From: Isoetes taiwanensis
Taxonomy: Eukaryota; Streptophyta; Lycopodiopsida; Isoetales; Isoetaceae
Direction: 5' to 3'
Assembly (NCBI GenBank): GCA_021234155.1
Contig: JAJEKV010000205.1
Location: forward strand, 293,501-357,500
DNA: 64,000 nt
Below, one piece after another: positions 11,276-22,790 of this stretch. The notes below the pieces were generated by a model that saw only the letters and a list, made by a program, of their open reading frames with translations, made no database searches and was not told the DNA's origin. Numbering within the stretch: the stretch's first letter is position 1; every line of letters begins with the position of its first letter. The position numbers were made by a program, and so were the translations under genes.

Positions 11276-12353
11276 TTTTCATCACATTATACAATTTTAT
11301 GATTTATTTTGATGTTTTTCTCTAAAGCAAAACGGTTTGTTTAGGAATAGAATAAGAAAAGGGCTTTGCTTCCAATTAGGGAGATTATGTACATGCCCTT
11401 CTGGATTGGTTGCAGTGCTCAGTGTTTTGTTGCCTTTTTTCAACTGAAGAACCAGTTCATCATACTCTCTACTTCATCTTCTTTTATGTGTTATGCATAT
11501 GAATTCAGAATTTTCAGAGATGGGTAAGTTTTGAAAGGGATAGCTTGGACAGGAGGGAACTTAGAAGCGCTCCTAAACTATTCAAATTTCAATTTTCTTG
11601 TCCATAGTTCTTGTATTGCACAGTACTAATAAGTTTCATAATCAAATAGTTCTTATTGCACAGTACTAATAAGTTTCATAATCAATGACAAGGCAGGTAT
11701 AAATATTATGCTTTCCTTGTAGAATGGTTCTAAATGAGATGGGATTTAAATTGTTTTATGATTCTTCATGAAGGCTCCTTTTTCTTGAAGAGTTGATGCA
11801 GCTGTATTTTCAAGAATCCAATTTCTGTAGGAAATACTTCTGTGTCCTGCAAGAGTTATTTCAAGCATAGAACATTAGCGGTGATATTGCAGGCCTTTTT
11901 GAAAATGCAGTTCTAATGCTATTATGATTTTGAAGCCAAAGTGTAAAATAATTCCTCTATCAGATTTCAACCCACCATGCGGGATCCTTGATAAGTTAGA
12001 CATCAAACTTACAAAAATATATTACCTAAAAATGTGTTTTCCATCTTCTCATGCACATGACCATTGAAATATCTCTACATCTTGCCAAGCCATCATGAGA
12101 GCAAAATATTTTCAAAGCACATATCGAAGACATTCTAGACCAATTGTTTCCTATCCTAGATAACATTAAGAAGGTATATGACATATTGGAGCCAAGTTTT
12201 TATGTGAGATCATGCATAGCAATGTGTGGTTGTGGTGCTCGAATGGTGAAACCTGTCAGGAGACAAGAGCTGTTCAATTATGAAAAGATAGTACCATATC
12301 ACTCCTTGGATCGCCGAGTTACCCTCATTGTGCAGTGAAGCGAGCGCCTGAAC
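11276..12353. other. GR 3' flank; no further gene recognised
   Basis: The first few hundred bases are presumably the GR 3' UTR. A sequence of about 30 bp (TTATTGCACAGTACTAATAAG) is duplicated at about 11,613 and 11,651. No ORF with recognisable domains. Confidence 0.4.
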
Positions 12354-12752
12354 TCAGTCTACTACCCACTGTGCTCCTCCTATGGGTGTTCGATCGCTAG
12401 CTCCTCGTGTGAGAATGCTCTCTACAACCACCTGCACGTGCAATCTGGCTGTGAAATGAGTCTCCTTTTGATAGTGAAAAAACTCTGGCATGCCACACCT
12501 AGGCTGACCACAAAGATGATTCCTCACCCTCTTCCTCTCCCGTGTCGCCTCATCCTCCTGGTCAATAGGATGCACCCTACGAGCACCAAGATTCCGAGAC
12601 ACCCATGGACCCTCTACATGGTACTTCTTCTGCTTCTTCGCAGTATCCATCTCTATACCTAAGTAACTCTCTCCTCTCTCAATTGAGTGTGTGCTCGTGC
12701 TCACAAACCATTTGTTTTGGGACCTTGTAGGGGCCCGAGTGAAGGTGATCAA
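12354..12752 (-). CDS. Unrecognised 132-codon open frame
   Basis: A minus-strand frame rich in Arg, His and Gln with scattered Cys. I do not recognise the product. It has no clear start context, splice partner or neighbour. It could be a chance frame or debris of a mobile element. Reported only because it is the longest open frame between GR and the copia element. Confidence 0.15.
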   Translation of the reverse strand: MITFTRAPTRSQNKWFVSTSTHSIERGESYLGIEMDTAKKQKKYHVEGPWVSRNLGARRVHPIDQEDEATRERKRVRNHLCGQPRCGMPEFFHYQKETHFTARLHVQVVVESILTRGASDRTPIGGAQWVVD

Positions 12753-14215
12753 CTACTGATGTATCCTCTAGTCTCCATGGAGCTCGTCCCTAAATAAGAC
12801 CTAAAGAAGGACAAAACGAAAAGGCTTGAAAAAAATGACAAATAGTAGAGACTCAATAACAAATTTGTGTTGATCATAATCTATTAATGGTCATCACACG
12901 TGTGTACTAAAATGGAGTAGAGCTCTTGGCCTTTTAGATATATTCTATTGGTCTTTCCAACTATGCTATTTATGTTCGTCAACGACTATATGATCAAGGA
13001 GTGTTATATGGAGCATATTCTTCTAAGTGGCATCTTGCATGGCCGCCAAGTGGCACCATCCTATATGGCATCCAATTGACGAGCATGCACCTATGCTAGG
13101 TGGCGATCACGTGCAGTCCAAGATCATGCAATGGAGCACTATAATTGAGGAGTTCGAGGATAGCAAGACCCTTCTTGTTCAACACCAGTTGTGAGCCTCT
13201 TTGTCTAGTTCAAGTTCTTGCTCTCTTGTTTCCCCCTCAAGTATTCCAGCTCAGGTTCTTGCATTCTTGATTGCTCTTTGGGCTATTGTACATACTATTT
13301 TTGATATATCATATTTGTGTGGACATTTTGTGCATTTCTCTTGTATTTTCGTATTCTTGCGAATTGGAGTTTGCATTGCCTTGAAGTTAGGCTATAGTCA
13401 TGGTTGTAGGTGGCCATCCAGAACATATGCATGTCCTCTCTAGATAGAGAATCTCAAAATTCAGTGTGAGAGGTTAGAGGAGAGGAATCAACAGATGCAG
13501 TTCCAGTAGAAACAAGTACAACAGAGCAATAACATAACTCAGAGGGTTGAACCATTGTGTTATAAGCCTCCAGTGATGCAAGGTGGGAATGAGGAGCATC
13601 ATGCCACCATCCAGGAGCAAACACAGTTAGATAGTTATATGTTTCTTCCTCATCATGTTGATGATTTCACTCAGATTCCACGTCCAGTTCTAGATTCGGA
13701 GCCAGATCTAGTTTCAGTTGAAGATACTGATGCATGTGTGGTTCAAAGGTGTCATGCATGAAGTTATTGTGCATGATCTTGTTATAGATCCAAAGGTGCC
13801 ATCCACTTCTAACCTTGTTCATATTTCTAATTCAAATCATGCACCAGTTTTGATGTTGTTCATGTTGGCTCTGTTCTTCCTCCTACTCTAGCTTCTATTT
13901 CTAATCTCATTGTTGGCTTAGTTTCTACTCTTGTTCCTACTCCATCCTTGCCTCTAGTTTCTATTCTGCATCCAGTAGTTCAAATTGCAACTCTAGTTTC
14001 TATGTCACCTCCAATTTTTGCTTCTGACTTTATTTCCTGTATTACTACTATTGCTCTAGCCCCTCTTTCAACCTGTGCTTCAGCAATTCATGCCTTAGTT
14101 CTAATTGTAATGGTACCAGCCTCAGCTTCAACTATAGTCTTAAAAGCGGTTTCGCCTCTAGGCTCTCGTGTTTTAGTCCTTGCTCTAGTTCCCGTTCTTG
14201 ATCCAACTTTCATGA
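12753..14215 (+). other. Possible degraded retroelement or repetitive Ser/Pro/Leu coding remnant
   Basis: This stretch contains pyrimidine-rich text with recurring TTCTAATTC, CTAGTTTC and GTTCTTGC phrases, and short plus-strand frames (13201-13443, 13555-13761, 13948-14247) biased to Ser, Leu, Val and Pro. No catalytic domain is visible. It ends abruptly where the copia reverse transcriptase begins at about 14,215, so that junction truncates the copia element. Origin not established. Confidence 0.25.
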
Positions 14216-14229
14216 ATCTTTATATCCCT

Positions 14230-15600
14230 GTATACTTCCACTCCTAAAAATTTCTTCAATTCTCCCAGGTCTGCCATCTGAAACTTTTTGCTCAATATAT
14301 GTCTACAATGGTCTAAAACTTTCACACCCTTGGATATCATGATATTGTCATCTACATAAAGCGCTATTATGCACCATTCATTCTCAAGCTGGTATTTGTA
14401 AAGGTTTCCATCATTTCTAAGCTTTATAAATCCTTGTTCTCTGAGGTAATTATCCATGTATTTATACCACTCTCTTGGTGACTACCTCAATCCATAAACT
14501 GCCTTGTTTAATTTCCAGACTTTGCCGTCTCCTTCTTTAAAACCTGGCGCCTGTCTCATATATATCTCTTCTTCTAGTGGAGCATTTAGAAAGGTAGTAT
14601 TAACATCCATGTGGTGAATCTCCAAGTCACATGCATTTGCAATTGATAGCCACATTCTGATGCTGTTCATTTTTACTAAGGGAGAAAACGTTTCCTCAAA
14701 ATCTTGTCCCTTCTTTTGTAAAAATCCTTGTCCTACAAGGCGTGCCTTGTATTTGGGTGTTACACCATTTGATGATGTTTTTATCTTGAAAAGCCATTTA
14801 TTTCCCACTATATTTCTTCCATTTGATATATCTGCTAATTCATAAGTCTGTGTTCTTTTAAATGAGGCCATTTCATCCTGCATAGCTTTTAACCATTCAT
14901 CTCTATCATTAGAGACTAATATTTCTGCATAATTCTTAGGAACATTGTAATCAGAAAGCATCAATGCTTCAAACAAACTATGCAACTCATCTCTTCCTTC
15001 CGTGAGTCTTTTACTTCTCCCTTGTTCATCTCGTCTGCATTGCTCAGTGTCTACAACAGCATTTTCTTGGAGCATTTGAGCCTCTGTCTTTCTTTTCCTT
15101 CTTGGTTGTTCAACCCGCTCCTCTTCATGATGAATCAAATCTATTGGATCCTGCACAGTCACATTGTTGTCAGAGATGTTAGCATTTCTAAGCTTAGTTT
15201 GATCTTCTGCAGTCTGCTCCATATCATTTGTATCAAATGTTACTTTATGCTCAAGCTTTTTCTCTTCATATGCCCTTGTTTCTTGAGGCATATTGTCATT
15301 GATCTGATCTTCATGCATATTTATCTTAGAATAGCTTTGTAGTATTGTCCTTCATCAAAGCTTACGTCCATGCTTACTAAAATTCTTCTCTTTTCTGGGT
15401 CATACAGCCTATAAGCTTTGGACTCCTCGTCATACCCAACAAGGTATGCTAGGTAAGCTTGATCATCAAGTTTTTTTCTTAATTCTTCAGGCACGTGGAT
15501 AAATGCCACATAGCCATATGCTTTCAGCCTGTCATAAATAGGCATTTTCCCTGTCCAAAGCATGTCGGACACAGTACCCATGGTACTTATAGATGGCAGC
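14230..15600 (-). pseudogene. Copia integrase C-terminus and reverse transcriptase, broken
   Basis: The frame at 15,653-15,321 carries the copia integrase tail: LKAYGYVAFIHVPEE, VGYDEESKAYRLYDP and DVSFDEGQ. The next frame (15,318-14,482) has the RT start (EWLKAMQDEMASFKR, NKWLFKIKTSSNG, KARLVGQGF, MDVNTTFLNAPLEEEIYM, KLNKAVYGLR). A third piece (14,457-14,185) includes the catalytic YVDDNIM and the palm end GELKKFLGVEV. The palm motif usually reads DVKTAFLNG, so DVNTTFLNA is altered. RNase H is absent. Confidence 0.88.
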
Positions 15601-15607
15601 AAATTTT

Positions 15608-18600
15608 TCTTTTCTTTTTTTTTTTCTTTTTTTTTTTGACGGACGAAAGCCAAAAAGTTTATTAATTAGATAAAAAGTACAAAATTTACATGTCTCATCT
15701 AACTGTGTAAGCACAAAAAAGATGCCACAGGAGCACGAGCCTGGAGCACAATGTGCTTACTCCAGAAAGGGAGACCAACGATAAGAATCAATTCGAAGAT
15801 ACTGAATCCAAATGCGTTCCATCATTTCTGAATCAAGAGAGGAGCACTCATAGGCTGTCAGTATCTTTTTCTAGGTCACCGTAATAACACCATGTGTAGA
15901 TGAATAAATGCCTTAGAAGATGTGATGTCTGCGACGCTCCCATATCGACCATAGAAGCCAACCAGAACCAAGATGGAATGCCCTCTGTTTAATTGAGGGC
16001 CATGCATTAGGATAGGACGTCAAGAGGATGCATCGGCAGTCCAATGTACTGTTAAACAAGCCTTGTAGCCAGGACCACGCAAGTTGAACCTCTGGACAAT
16101 CAAAGAGACAATGCTCAAGAGTCTCAACGGCTAAAAGGCAGAGCGCGCATATGGCAGATATGCGAGGATCATAGCGATGTCAGAAGGCATTAACGCGCAG
16201 GCACCTGTGGGTAACCTGCCACCATAGTACAGACACTTTAGGGTGGAGCAATCTATCCCAAAGCCATCGCCATGTACGACTCAAAGTGCGCTGTGGAACC
16301 TGTAGGTGCCACCCATCTGGCAACTGGAGGGGCTATGGTGCTAAAAGAAGGCGAGATACTGATCTGACAAAGTGCTTGCCTTTGTGAATATTTTCATGCC
16401 AGTCCCATGGCACTCTTTCAGCAACACCAACTTGCACTACAAGAGGCAAATTTTCTGCGACCTTCCATAGAAACACATCCCAATGAGAGAGCAGGAACTT
16501 TGGCTGAAATTCAGGCCAAGATAGTAGGCGGCATGCTTCATACCATGCTTGAATAGAGACAATGCCTGCCAGAATCCATCATCTCTGTGTAAGGGGATGA
16601 ACTGATGCTGCCAGTGGAGGTGCTGAAAGGTCTGGAGGCAGTGGCGCCCACCACCATGGAGTCTCCAATAGGGTGTGAATGGAGGGGCATGGCCAGAAAA
16701 GATGTTTGACTGCACGCAAAAATGGAGAAGCACTTGGAAAAGGCTGCAGAGTCTGAAATAATGCCCAAGGTAGGACTGGTTTGACAACCTTTTTGCCTAG
16801 AGGGATACAGTGACCAAGAGCTTGTTTAAGAAGGCATAAACTAGGAGAATCATCTTTACCATTCAGGAGTCTCCAAATGAACTTTGAAATGAGGACTTTG
16901 CTCTGCAGTAAGAAGTCCATCATACCCAGACCATCTGCCCATTTGGGAAGGATGCACTTCGATTCGATCACGCCACCTTAATCACAACACCTTCCTCAGT
17001 ACCCGCCCATATAAAGTTCTGAACTATTGCAATGAGCTCACGTACTTTGTTCTGGGGGGCTAGCAGTATGGATGCCATATAAACATGGGTAACTCTAAGG
17101 ACTGACTTGCCACTGTCATGCGACCCACAAGAGACAACTTTGCAGTGGACCGCCAGAACAAGTGCTTCCCCAAACCCCTAATGATCTCCTCCTATGTAAC
17201 ATGGATGTCAACTGGAATCCCCAACAACTTGATGGCCTGTCCATGCGCAAGTAATTTCCATGGATAATCATGAACACACGCCGGAGTCGGAGTATCCAAT
17301 GTCCGTAAAGCTGTACACTTCTGCCACCCCACAAGGACACCGGAAGCCAGTGAAAAAGTGTCTAAGAGAAATTTGGCAGTTGCAAGATTCTCAACATTAG
17401 CGACTAGAAAGAGGAACGTATCGTTTGCATATTGATTGCAAACCTCCTGTGTGCCGTCCTCCATTGCAAGACCATGGAGAAGTCCCTCTGTGGTTGCGAC
17501 GGTGAATAACTGTGACAAAGCCTCTGCGACAATTATGAAAAGCAATGGTGCTAAAGGGCATCCCTGGCAAATACCACGACCGAGTGAGAAGGCATCTGAC
17601 GGCTCGCCATGGAACATAACAGTCGCCCGAGCAGAGACATGCAGCTTCATAATACCTGATGTGAATTGTTCCCCAAATCCCAGTCTGAGCATACAGCGAC
17701 CCATGCATTCCCAGCTAACACTGTCATAAGCCTTTGCAAATCAAGCTTAAGGTATACAACTGGAAGGTTTTGCTTACGTGCCCAATAAATTCCCTCATAA
17801 GCAGTAGCAACATTGTTCAGAATGCATCATTTTGGAAGGAAACCTGATTGGGTTGTTGAGATGAACTCTACCAAGATGTCCATCACTCACTCTGCAAAAG
17901 CCTTGGCAAAGATCTTATATACAGATGACAATAAGGTGATGGGCCACCAGTCTGAAATAGTCTGAGGATCCTTGACTTTGGGGATGAGTGAGATGGCATC
18001 TGTGTTTAGAATTCTATCCAAAGCAGTGGACCGCCGAAAGTCACAGAAAGCATCATAGACATCTGGCTCCAGCCATTCCCAATATTCCTGGAAGAACTCA
18101 ATTGGCAAACCATCCAAACCTGGGCATTTGCCTCTTTTCAGTTCAAAGATTGTCGAACCTAAATCATCAGTTGTCATAGCCGTCTCTATTGACACGCGCT
18201 GCTCGTCAGAGATGATGGGGGAAATCCTAGACAAAATAGCATCTCGCGTTTATGATTGAAAGGGAAGATGTTTCTCAGCAAAGAAAGTCTGAAAGTGGCT
18301 ATGCAGATATTGCTTGAGTTTGGTTGGCTTTGTTAGCACCGTCCGGTATGAGGACATGGTTGACGTCATGCGACGCCTCTTAGCTGCACGAAAAAAAGAA
18401 GCCCGTACAACGGTCTCCATCACGAAACCACTGCAAACTTGCCTTCGTCTTTGCCTGCTGGATTTGCTCCTCCTCCAATGCTTGGGTCTGTGCCAAAATA
18501 TCTCGATCATGAACACCTGAAAGGAGTCCCTACGAGAATGGAGCAGGTCTTGATACAAGGTGTCCAATAAAGCACGACATGCTGCTGCAGACTCTCGGCC

Positions 18601-18710
18601 CCACTGTTTGGCAAAGCTTTTGACTACCACAATTGCATCCACTATGCCAATATGCCTCAATGTCGGTTGAAGGCAGTTGTCCAAGTGTTCTTGCAGCCTT
18701 CTTGAAAGTC
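15608..18710 (-). mobile_element. LINE-B inserted in copia, poly(A) tail
   Basis: The tail is an A-rich tract on the minus strand at 15,608-15,640, just after copia integrase sequence. The body holds RT sequence, and the 5' side ends at about 18,700-18,710 where copia integrase resumes. Unlike LINE-A it ends in poly(A), so it is a different LINE family. Endonuclease and ORF1 are not seen, so it is 5' truncated. Target duplication not resolved. Confidence 0.8.
16437..18684 (-). pseudogene. LINE-B reverse transcriptase, decayed
   Basis: Pieces lie in several frames. At 18,234-17,887: ELKRGKCPGLDGLPIEFFQ and NTDAISLIPKVKDP. At 17,704-17,192: LGRGICQGCPLAPLLF and the catalytic box reading QYANDTFLF. 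The box has Asn in place of the first catalytic Asp (codon at 17,423-17,425), which alone would kill polymerisation. At 16,971-16,579 a C-terminal thumb-like region includes ILPKWADGLGMMD. Several stops and frameshifts separate the pieces. Confidence 0.82.
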
Positions 18711-18714
18711 AGCA

Positions 18715-20833
18715 TCCTTTAAGAATTTTACATTCAAGCGGAAACATGTCCGTCCAGGCCGTCGCTGCTGCAGAGGCTCGACTGAAAGGAAATTTTGTAC
18801 ATATACAGCATCCTTCACTGCTTCTTCCCACAAAAAATCAGGCAGGCCAGAGAATTTCAACATGCTTCTTACTGCATTCAATATTGTACGATTTTTCCTC
18901 TCAGCAACTCCATTTTGTTGAGGGAAAAATCTACAAGTCAATTGTCGTCTGATTCCATGATTCCTGCAGTATTGTTTGAATTCACTTGATAAATATTCTC
19001 CTTCCCTATCTGATCGTAGACATTTAATTTTTCTACCTGGTTCCACTTCCATCTCATTCAGATAATCCTTAAAGGCCTCAAATGCTAGATCTTTAGACTT
19101 CAAGCATCAATGAAAGTCATGAAATATTTTTTGCCTGATAAGCTTGTGATATTTAAGGTCCGCACAAATTTGTATGCACAAGATCCAGCACTCTGTATGA
19201 TGATTTTTTAAATGGAAGTCTGCTATTTTTTCCAAGAAAACATCCAGCACATTTGAAATTTTCAGTTTTGCATTGTTGCGCACTCAACATCCCCTTTTTA
19301 ATTAACAGCTCGACTGTCTTTGAATTTACATGGCATAACCTCTCATGCCATGTTTTAATTGTAGGACTTGTTATAAGATTAATACTTGGCAAACAGAATT
19401 CAACATCTAATCCAAATAAATTTCCAACCTGTCTTCCAATAAAAATGATTTATTATCCATCATAACCTTACATTGGTCTTTCAAACAAGACTTTATTTAC
19501 GAGTTGAGATATGGAAATCAAGTTCCTAACTAGACTAGGAACGCACAACACTTCTTTTAATTTAACTACTTTTCCTTCAAGATCGAAGAGTTCAAGCATC
19601 CCACAATCTTTAATCTCTTGGAGATCACCATTCCCCAGTTGAACATGTCCACTACTATTTCCCTTGCATTCTTTGAGCAGCTTTGATGATCAAGTCACTG
19701 TCCTTTCTGCTCCTGAATCTAAAATCAAGAGTTTATGATTGCTATTTCCTTGTGTCAAAGCACATAATTCAGACTTACATACCTCTTCATCCTCATTTTG
19801 TTCGTCTTCTTCTCCTCCCGTTTTCTGTGCAAGATTGATTGTTGGATTCCTTCTTGCACTGCCCCTACCTCTGTTTACATGTTTCCCTCGAGAACTTGTA
19901 TTTTTGCCCCTGCCACGTCCTTTGATTGAAGTCCCTTTAGGGCTTGGATAGTTCACAGCCAAGTGCCCTTTTCCTTCACAATTATAACATATAATCTCTC
20001 TTCCCAATCTCGGACAGTCACTTTTGAAATGACCATAACTATCACAGTGATAGCATGGCCCAATTTTGCTTTTATTAGAGCCACTTGAGCTACCCTTCTT
20101 TTTACCTTTAAATTTACCTGTACACAAGACTTCTGATGTCTGATCATCATCATCATGACTAATGGTACTTTGCTCAAACTCTGTTCGTACCATCTGGATT
20201 GCATGTTCCTTTGATCTGGCCACATTCCTCAGTAATGTAGCTAAATGAGCCCCATGCGAAATTGATCTTGCAATTGCTAAGATATGGTATTCTTGATTCA
20301 AAATAATGCCTGCTCCTTCTAGATATGCAATAATAGAATCAAATTTCTCAAGGAATTCTGTCAGAGCATCTTTATCATATAGTTTAAGTTGTGAGTTGTT
20401 TTTCCAAAACGTCTATTTGAGATGATGATTTTGCCTCATATGTCTTCACCATATATTGCCACATATCCTTTGGTGCTATACCTCTTAGTTTCAGCTTGAT
20501 TACTGATCCAACTTTGCATGATATAATAGCTTGAGCTTCCATAACATTGAGTCCTTCATCACTTACTTCTGATGTAACTGTAACTGTTGCAGATCCTCCA
20601 GATCCTCCTCCAATAACAGATTATCCAGAAGTTGAACTTGAGCTTGTTCCCACACTAGATGTCCCTGTAGTTACATTTGCACTAGTACGTCTGACAGTAT
20701 TTTCATCTATCAAATACCACAAATTTTCAAACTCTAGAACTTCTCTTATACTTTGTTTCCAAATTTGAAAACCTCCTTCACCTTTAAAAACCTCTATAGC
20801 ATTCAGTAGATTTGCTCCAAATCTGGTAGACAT
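18715..20833 (-). pseudogene. Copia gag, protease and integrase N-terminal part, broken
   Basis: Gag starts at the ATG at 20,833 just after the primer-binding site (FKGEGGFQIWKQSIREVL). Two zinc knuckles follow: CYHCDSYGHFKSDC is intact, while CYNCEGKGHLAVNY has lost its last Cys. The retropepsin motif LLILDSGAERTVT is present. The HHCC region at 19,392-19,153 reads WHERLCHVNSKT and CAGCFLGK. Integrase core residues are in SDREGEY and QNGVAERKNRT (19,103-18,657). Frameshifts occur between protease, HHCC and core. The reading is lost at about 18,715, where LINE-B enters. Confidence 0.88.
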
Positions 20834-20858
20834 TGCAACCTACTCTGATACCAATGAA
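20834..20858 (-). promoter_or_regulatory. Copia primer-binding site (initiator-Met tRNA type)
   Basis: Minus-strand TTGGTATCAGAGTAGGTT lies between the presumed LTR end (TTCTTCA) and the gag ATG. It matches the common plant copia primer site complementary to initiator methionine tRNA. It fixes the 5'-LTR/gag boundary and the minus orientation. Confidence 0.85.
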
Positions 20859-21420
20859 GAATGAAGCTATAGAGATTATTATTATTATCAGACACACTTA
20901 GCAAGCTTAGCAAAATGTAAATTGAAATAATAGATATAAGAACTCTTGCTAGAATGGTCTATATCAATTTCATTACAAAGGTTAAACCTGCCGATTTTCA
21001 ATGATACAAACCAATATTTCAACCACAAACTCTACCATCTTCTATTAATTGTACAACCGATAGTCCAAGCATTGATTGACCAGAATCTTCAGTCAGCAAC
21101 ATGTATCAATCCGATGAACCAATCTATCTATACATTTTTCTGTTATATTAACTGATCCGGCCGTTAAGCCAAACCGAATGCACCATATCCACTTTTTGCT
21201 TGAACCATTTTAGAATACCGTGTATATTCTTATGCTAATAATGGTCCTGTATATCTTCGGTCTCTTTTTTATTTTATATATAACCCTTATTCCCAACCAT
21301 ATAGTCTTGGTCTATTCTTGAGACCATATACACTGATAACATCATATACTGGTTTTCTTCAACTACATATAGTATCTATAAGCCCATTACTGAGATGCAT
21401 TCTTCTGTGTATACACTGGT
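20859..21420 (-). repeat. Copia 5' LTR (outer edge uncertain)
   Basis: Its inner edge is set by the primer-binding site. A TATATATAAA promoter-like box lies on the minus strand at about 21,270-21,281, as expected for an LTR promoter upstream of R. There is no second LTR to define the outer end. Confidence 0.5.
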
Positions 21421-21839
21421 TTTACATGACATAATTCTATCACCAAGGAATTTCGGCATAACTAATCTTTTGTGTGGCATACTATTTTGCTGGAGAACAT
21501 CATTAGGCTTTCTTTTGTTGCCATGAGAAGAGATGCAATGAAATTGCACTTTGAGTGCTTTTATATTATATATGAAGTTCTAGATTTGATTGCTCTAAAC
21601 TCTTTTATGTTTTTACCATGTTTCATAGGAAAGAAATTTTTTGAAGAGAATTGATAATCAACCCAAGTGGTAATTGCGCTCCACCTTCAAAATCATTCAT
21701 CATTGGAATTAAGCAAAATTTCATTCTATAGTATACCACAATTTGTGCAAGCATACCCCACAAATGAGGATCGCTATCTATGGTCTAGATCGAGGAATAA
21801 CTGGTAAATATGCTCATCCAACAGCTCTCGATGCCTGGA
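21421..21839. other. No gene recognised
   Basis: AT-rich sequence flanking the copia LTR. Nothing supportable. Confidence 0.35.
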
Positions 21840-22010
21840 GTCACCCCTAGTGTGAATATGCACCCAAACCGAAGGGGGTTTTGGGGGGAATTAAATTTAA
21901 ATATGTTGATGTAATGATTTGTGTTATGCTTGTGGTAATGATCTATGTCGTAGAAAATATTTTTGGCCCCTTCGGGGCCTTAACAAGGGTGTTATACATG
22001 CAAAAAAAAA
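21840..22010 (+). mobile_element. Possible retroposon 3' end with hairpin and poly(A)
   Basis: A G-rich segment is followed by the perfect hairpin GGCCCCTTCGGGGCC at about 21,966-21,980. After TGTTATACATGC comes a run of ten A. A stable 3' hairpin before an A tail is typical of some LINE/SINE termini. There is no second copy in the window, so the call is tentative. Confidence 0.3.
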
Positions 22011-22279
22011 ATATATCTAGCAAAATATGTAATGGTTGACAGGACAAACATCCATGCCATATAAATAGAGCCACTATTTGTGCTTCATCTAACTATATAA
22101 AGTGGACTGTGTGTCGTTTTAGAGTGCGTAAGATGTTGTAAATAATACATCTATAAATAATACATCAGGGAGAATGTGAGACAACAGAATGCGCAAATCA
22201 AATGGTAACATGAGCACCATGATACGCAATTATACCAATCAATATCCTCTTTTTCTTGTCTTCAAATGTACAAGTAGCA

Positions 22280-22790
22280 ATTATTGTGACCCAGAGCAAT
22301 AAACTTGGTTCAAGTGGCATGGTGACTAGAAATTCTGCCACAAGTGATCAGCCCACTATCAAAGATAGGCAATCTGATATCCAAAATGCTTACAACATCG
22401 TCAAGGTAATATTTGACTGAAATAATGTGCACATTGACAAGCTTGCCATTTGACAAATTAATTACGACACTATAAGTGCCAAGAATGGTGATAAAGATAA
22501 ACTTGTATGGTCATATACCCTGAAGCCGAATTTCTTCAAACAGTCTAAATACCTCTAAGTTATTGCCAAACTCAATATATGCATATACTACGGCAGTATA
22601 CGATATATCTATATATCTGGCTACATGTTTTCAAATAGCATTTGCTAGAAAGCTTTACTAGTTTGTATCAGCTAGACAATTTCTCAAATAGTCTCTTTGC
22701 ACTTTCTGGTTCCACACTTAGCATACATCTTGATAACATCATTTCCTAAAACTATATGTAAACCAAATGCACCATCAACAATGCTGGCAT
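22280..22790 (-). pseudogene. PPR-protein remnant
   Basis: On the minus strand a region reads GNDVIKMYAKCG, the hallmark NALIDMYAKCG-type phrase of plant pentatricopeptide-repeat proteins. About 250 bp downstream another frame reads ILGTYSVVINLSNGKLV, resembling the next repeat. Frameshifts and stops lie between. PPR proteins edit or process organelle RNA. This copy is dead if the reading is right. Confidence 0.5.

Larger units (their letters stand above)
14215..21420 (-). mobile_element. Ty1/copia element, 3'-truncated and interrupted
   Basis: The minus-strand order is 5' LTR, primer-binding site, gag, protease, integrase, reverse transcriptase, which is the copia order (integrase before RT). 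RNase H and the 3' LTR are missing because the element ends at about 14,215. A LINE (about 15,608-18,710) splits it inside the integrase C-terminal region. The outer edge of the 5' LTR near 21,420 is not fixed. Multiple frameshifts and stops make it inactive. Confidence 0.85.

Noticed and set aside
21966-21980. Rho-independent terminator (GC hairpin)
   Set aside because: Bacterial-type termination does not apply to plant nuclear DNA; a retroposon 3' hairpin is more likely.
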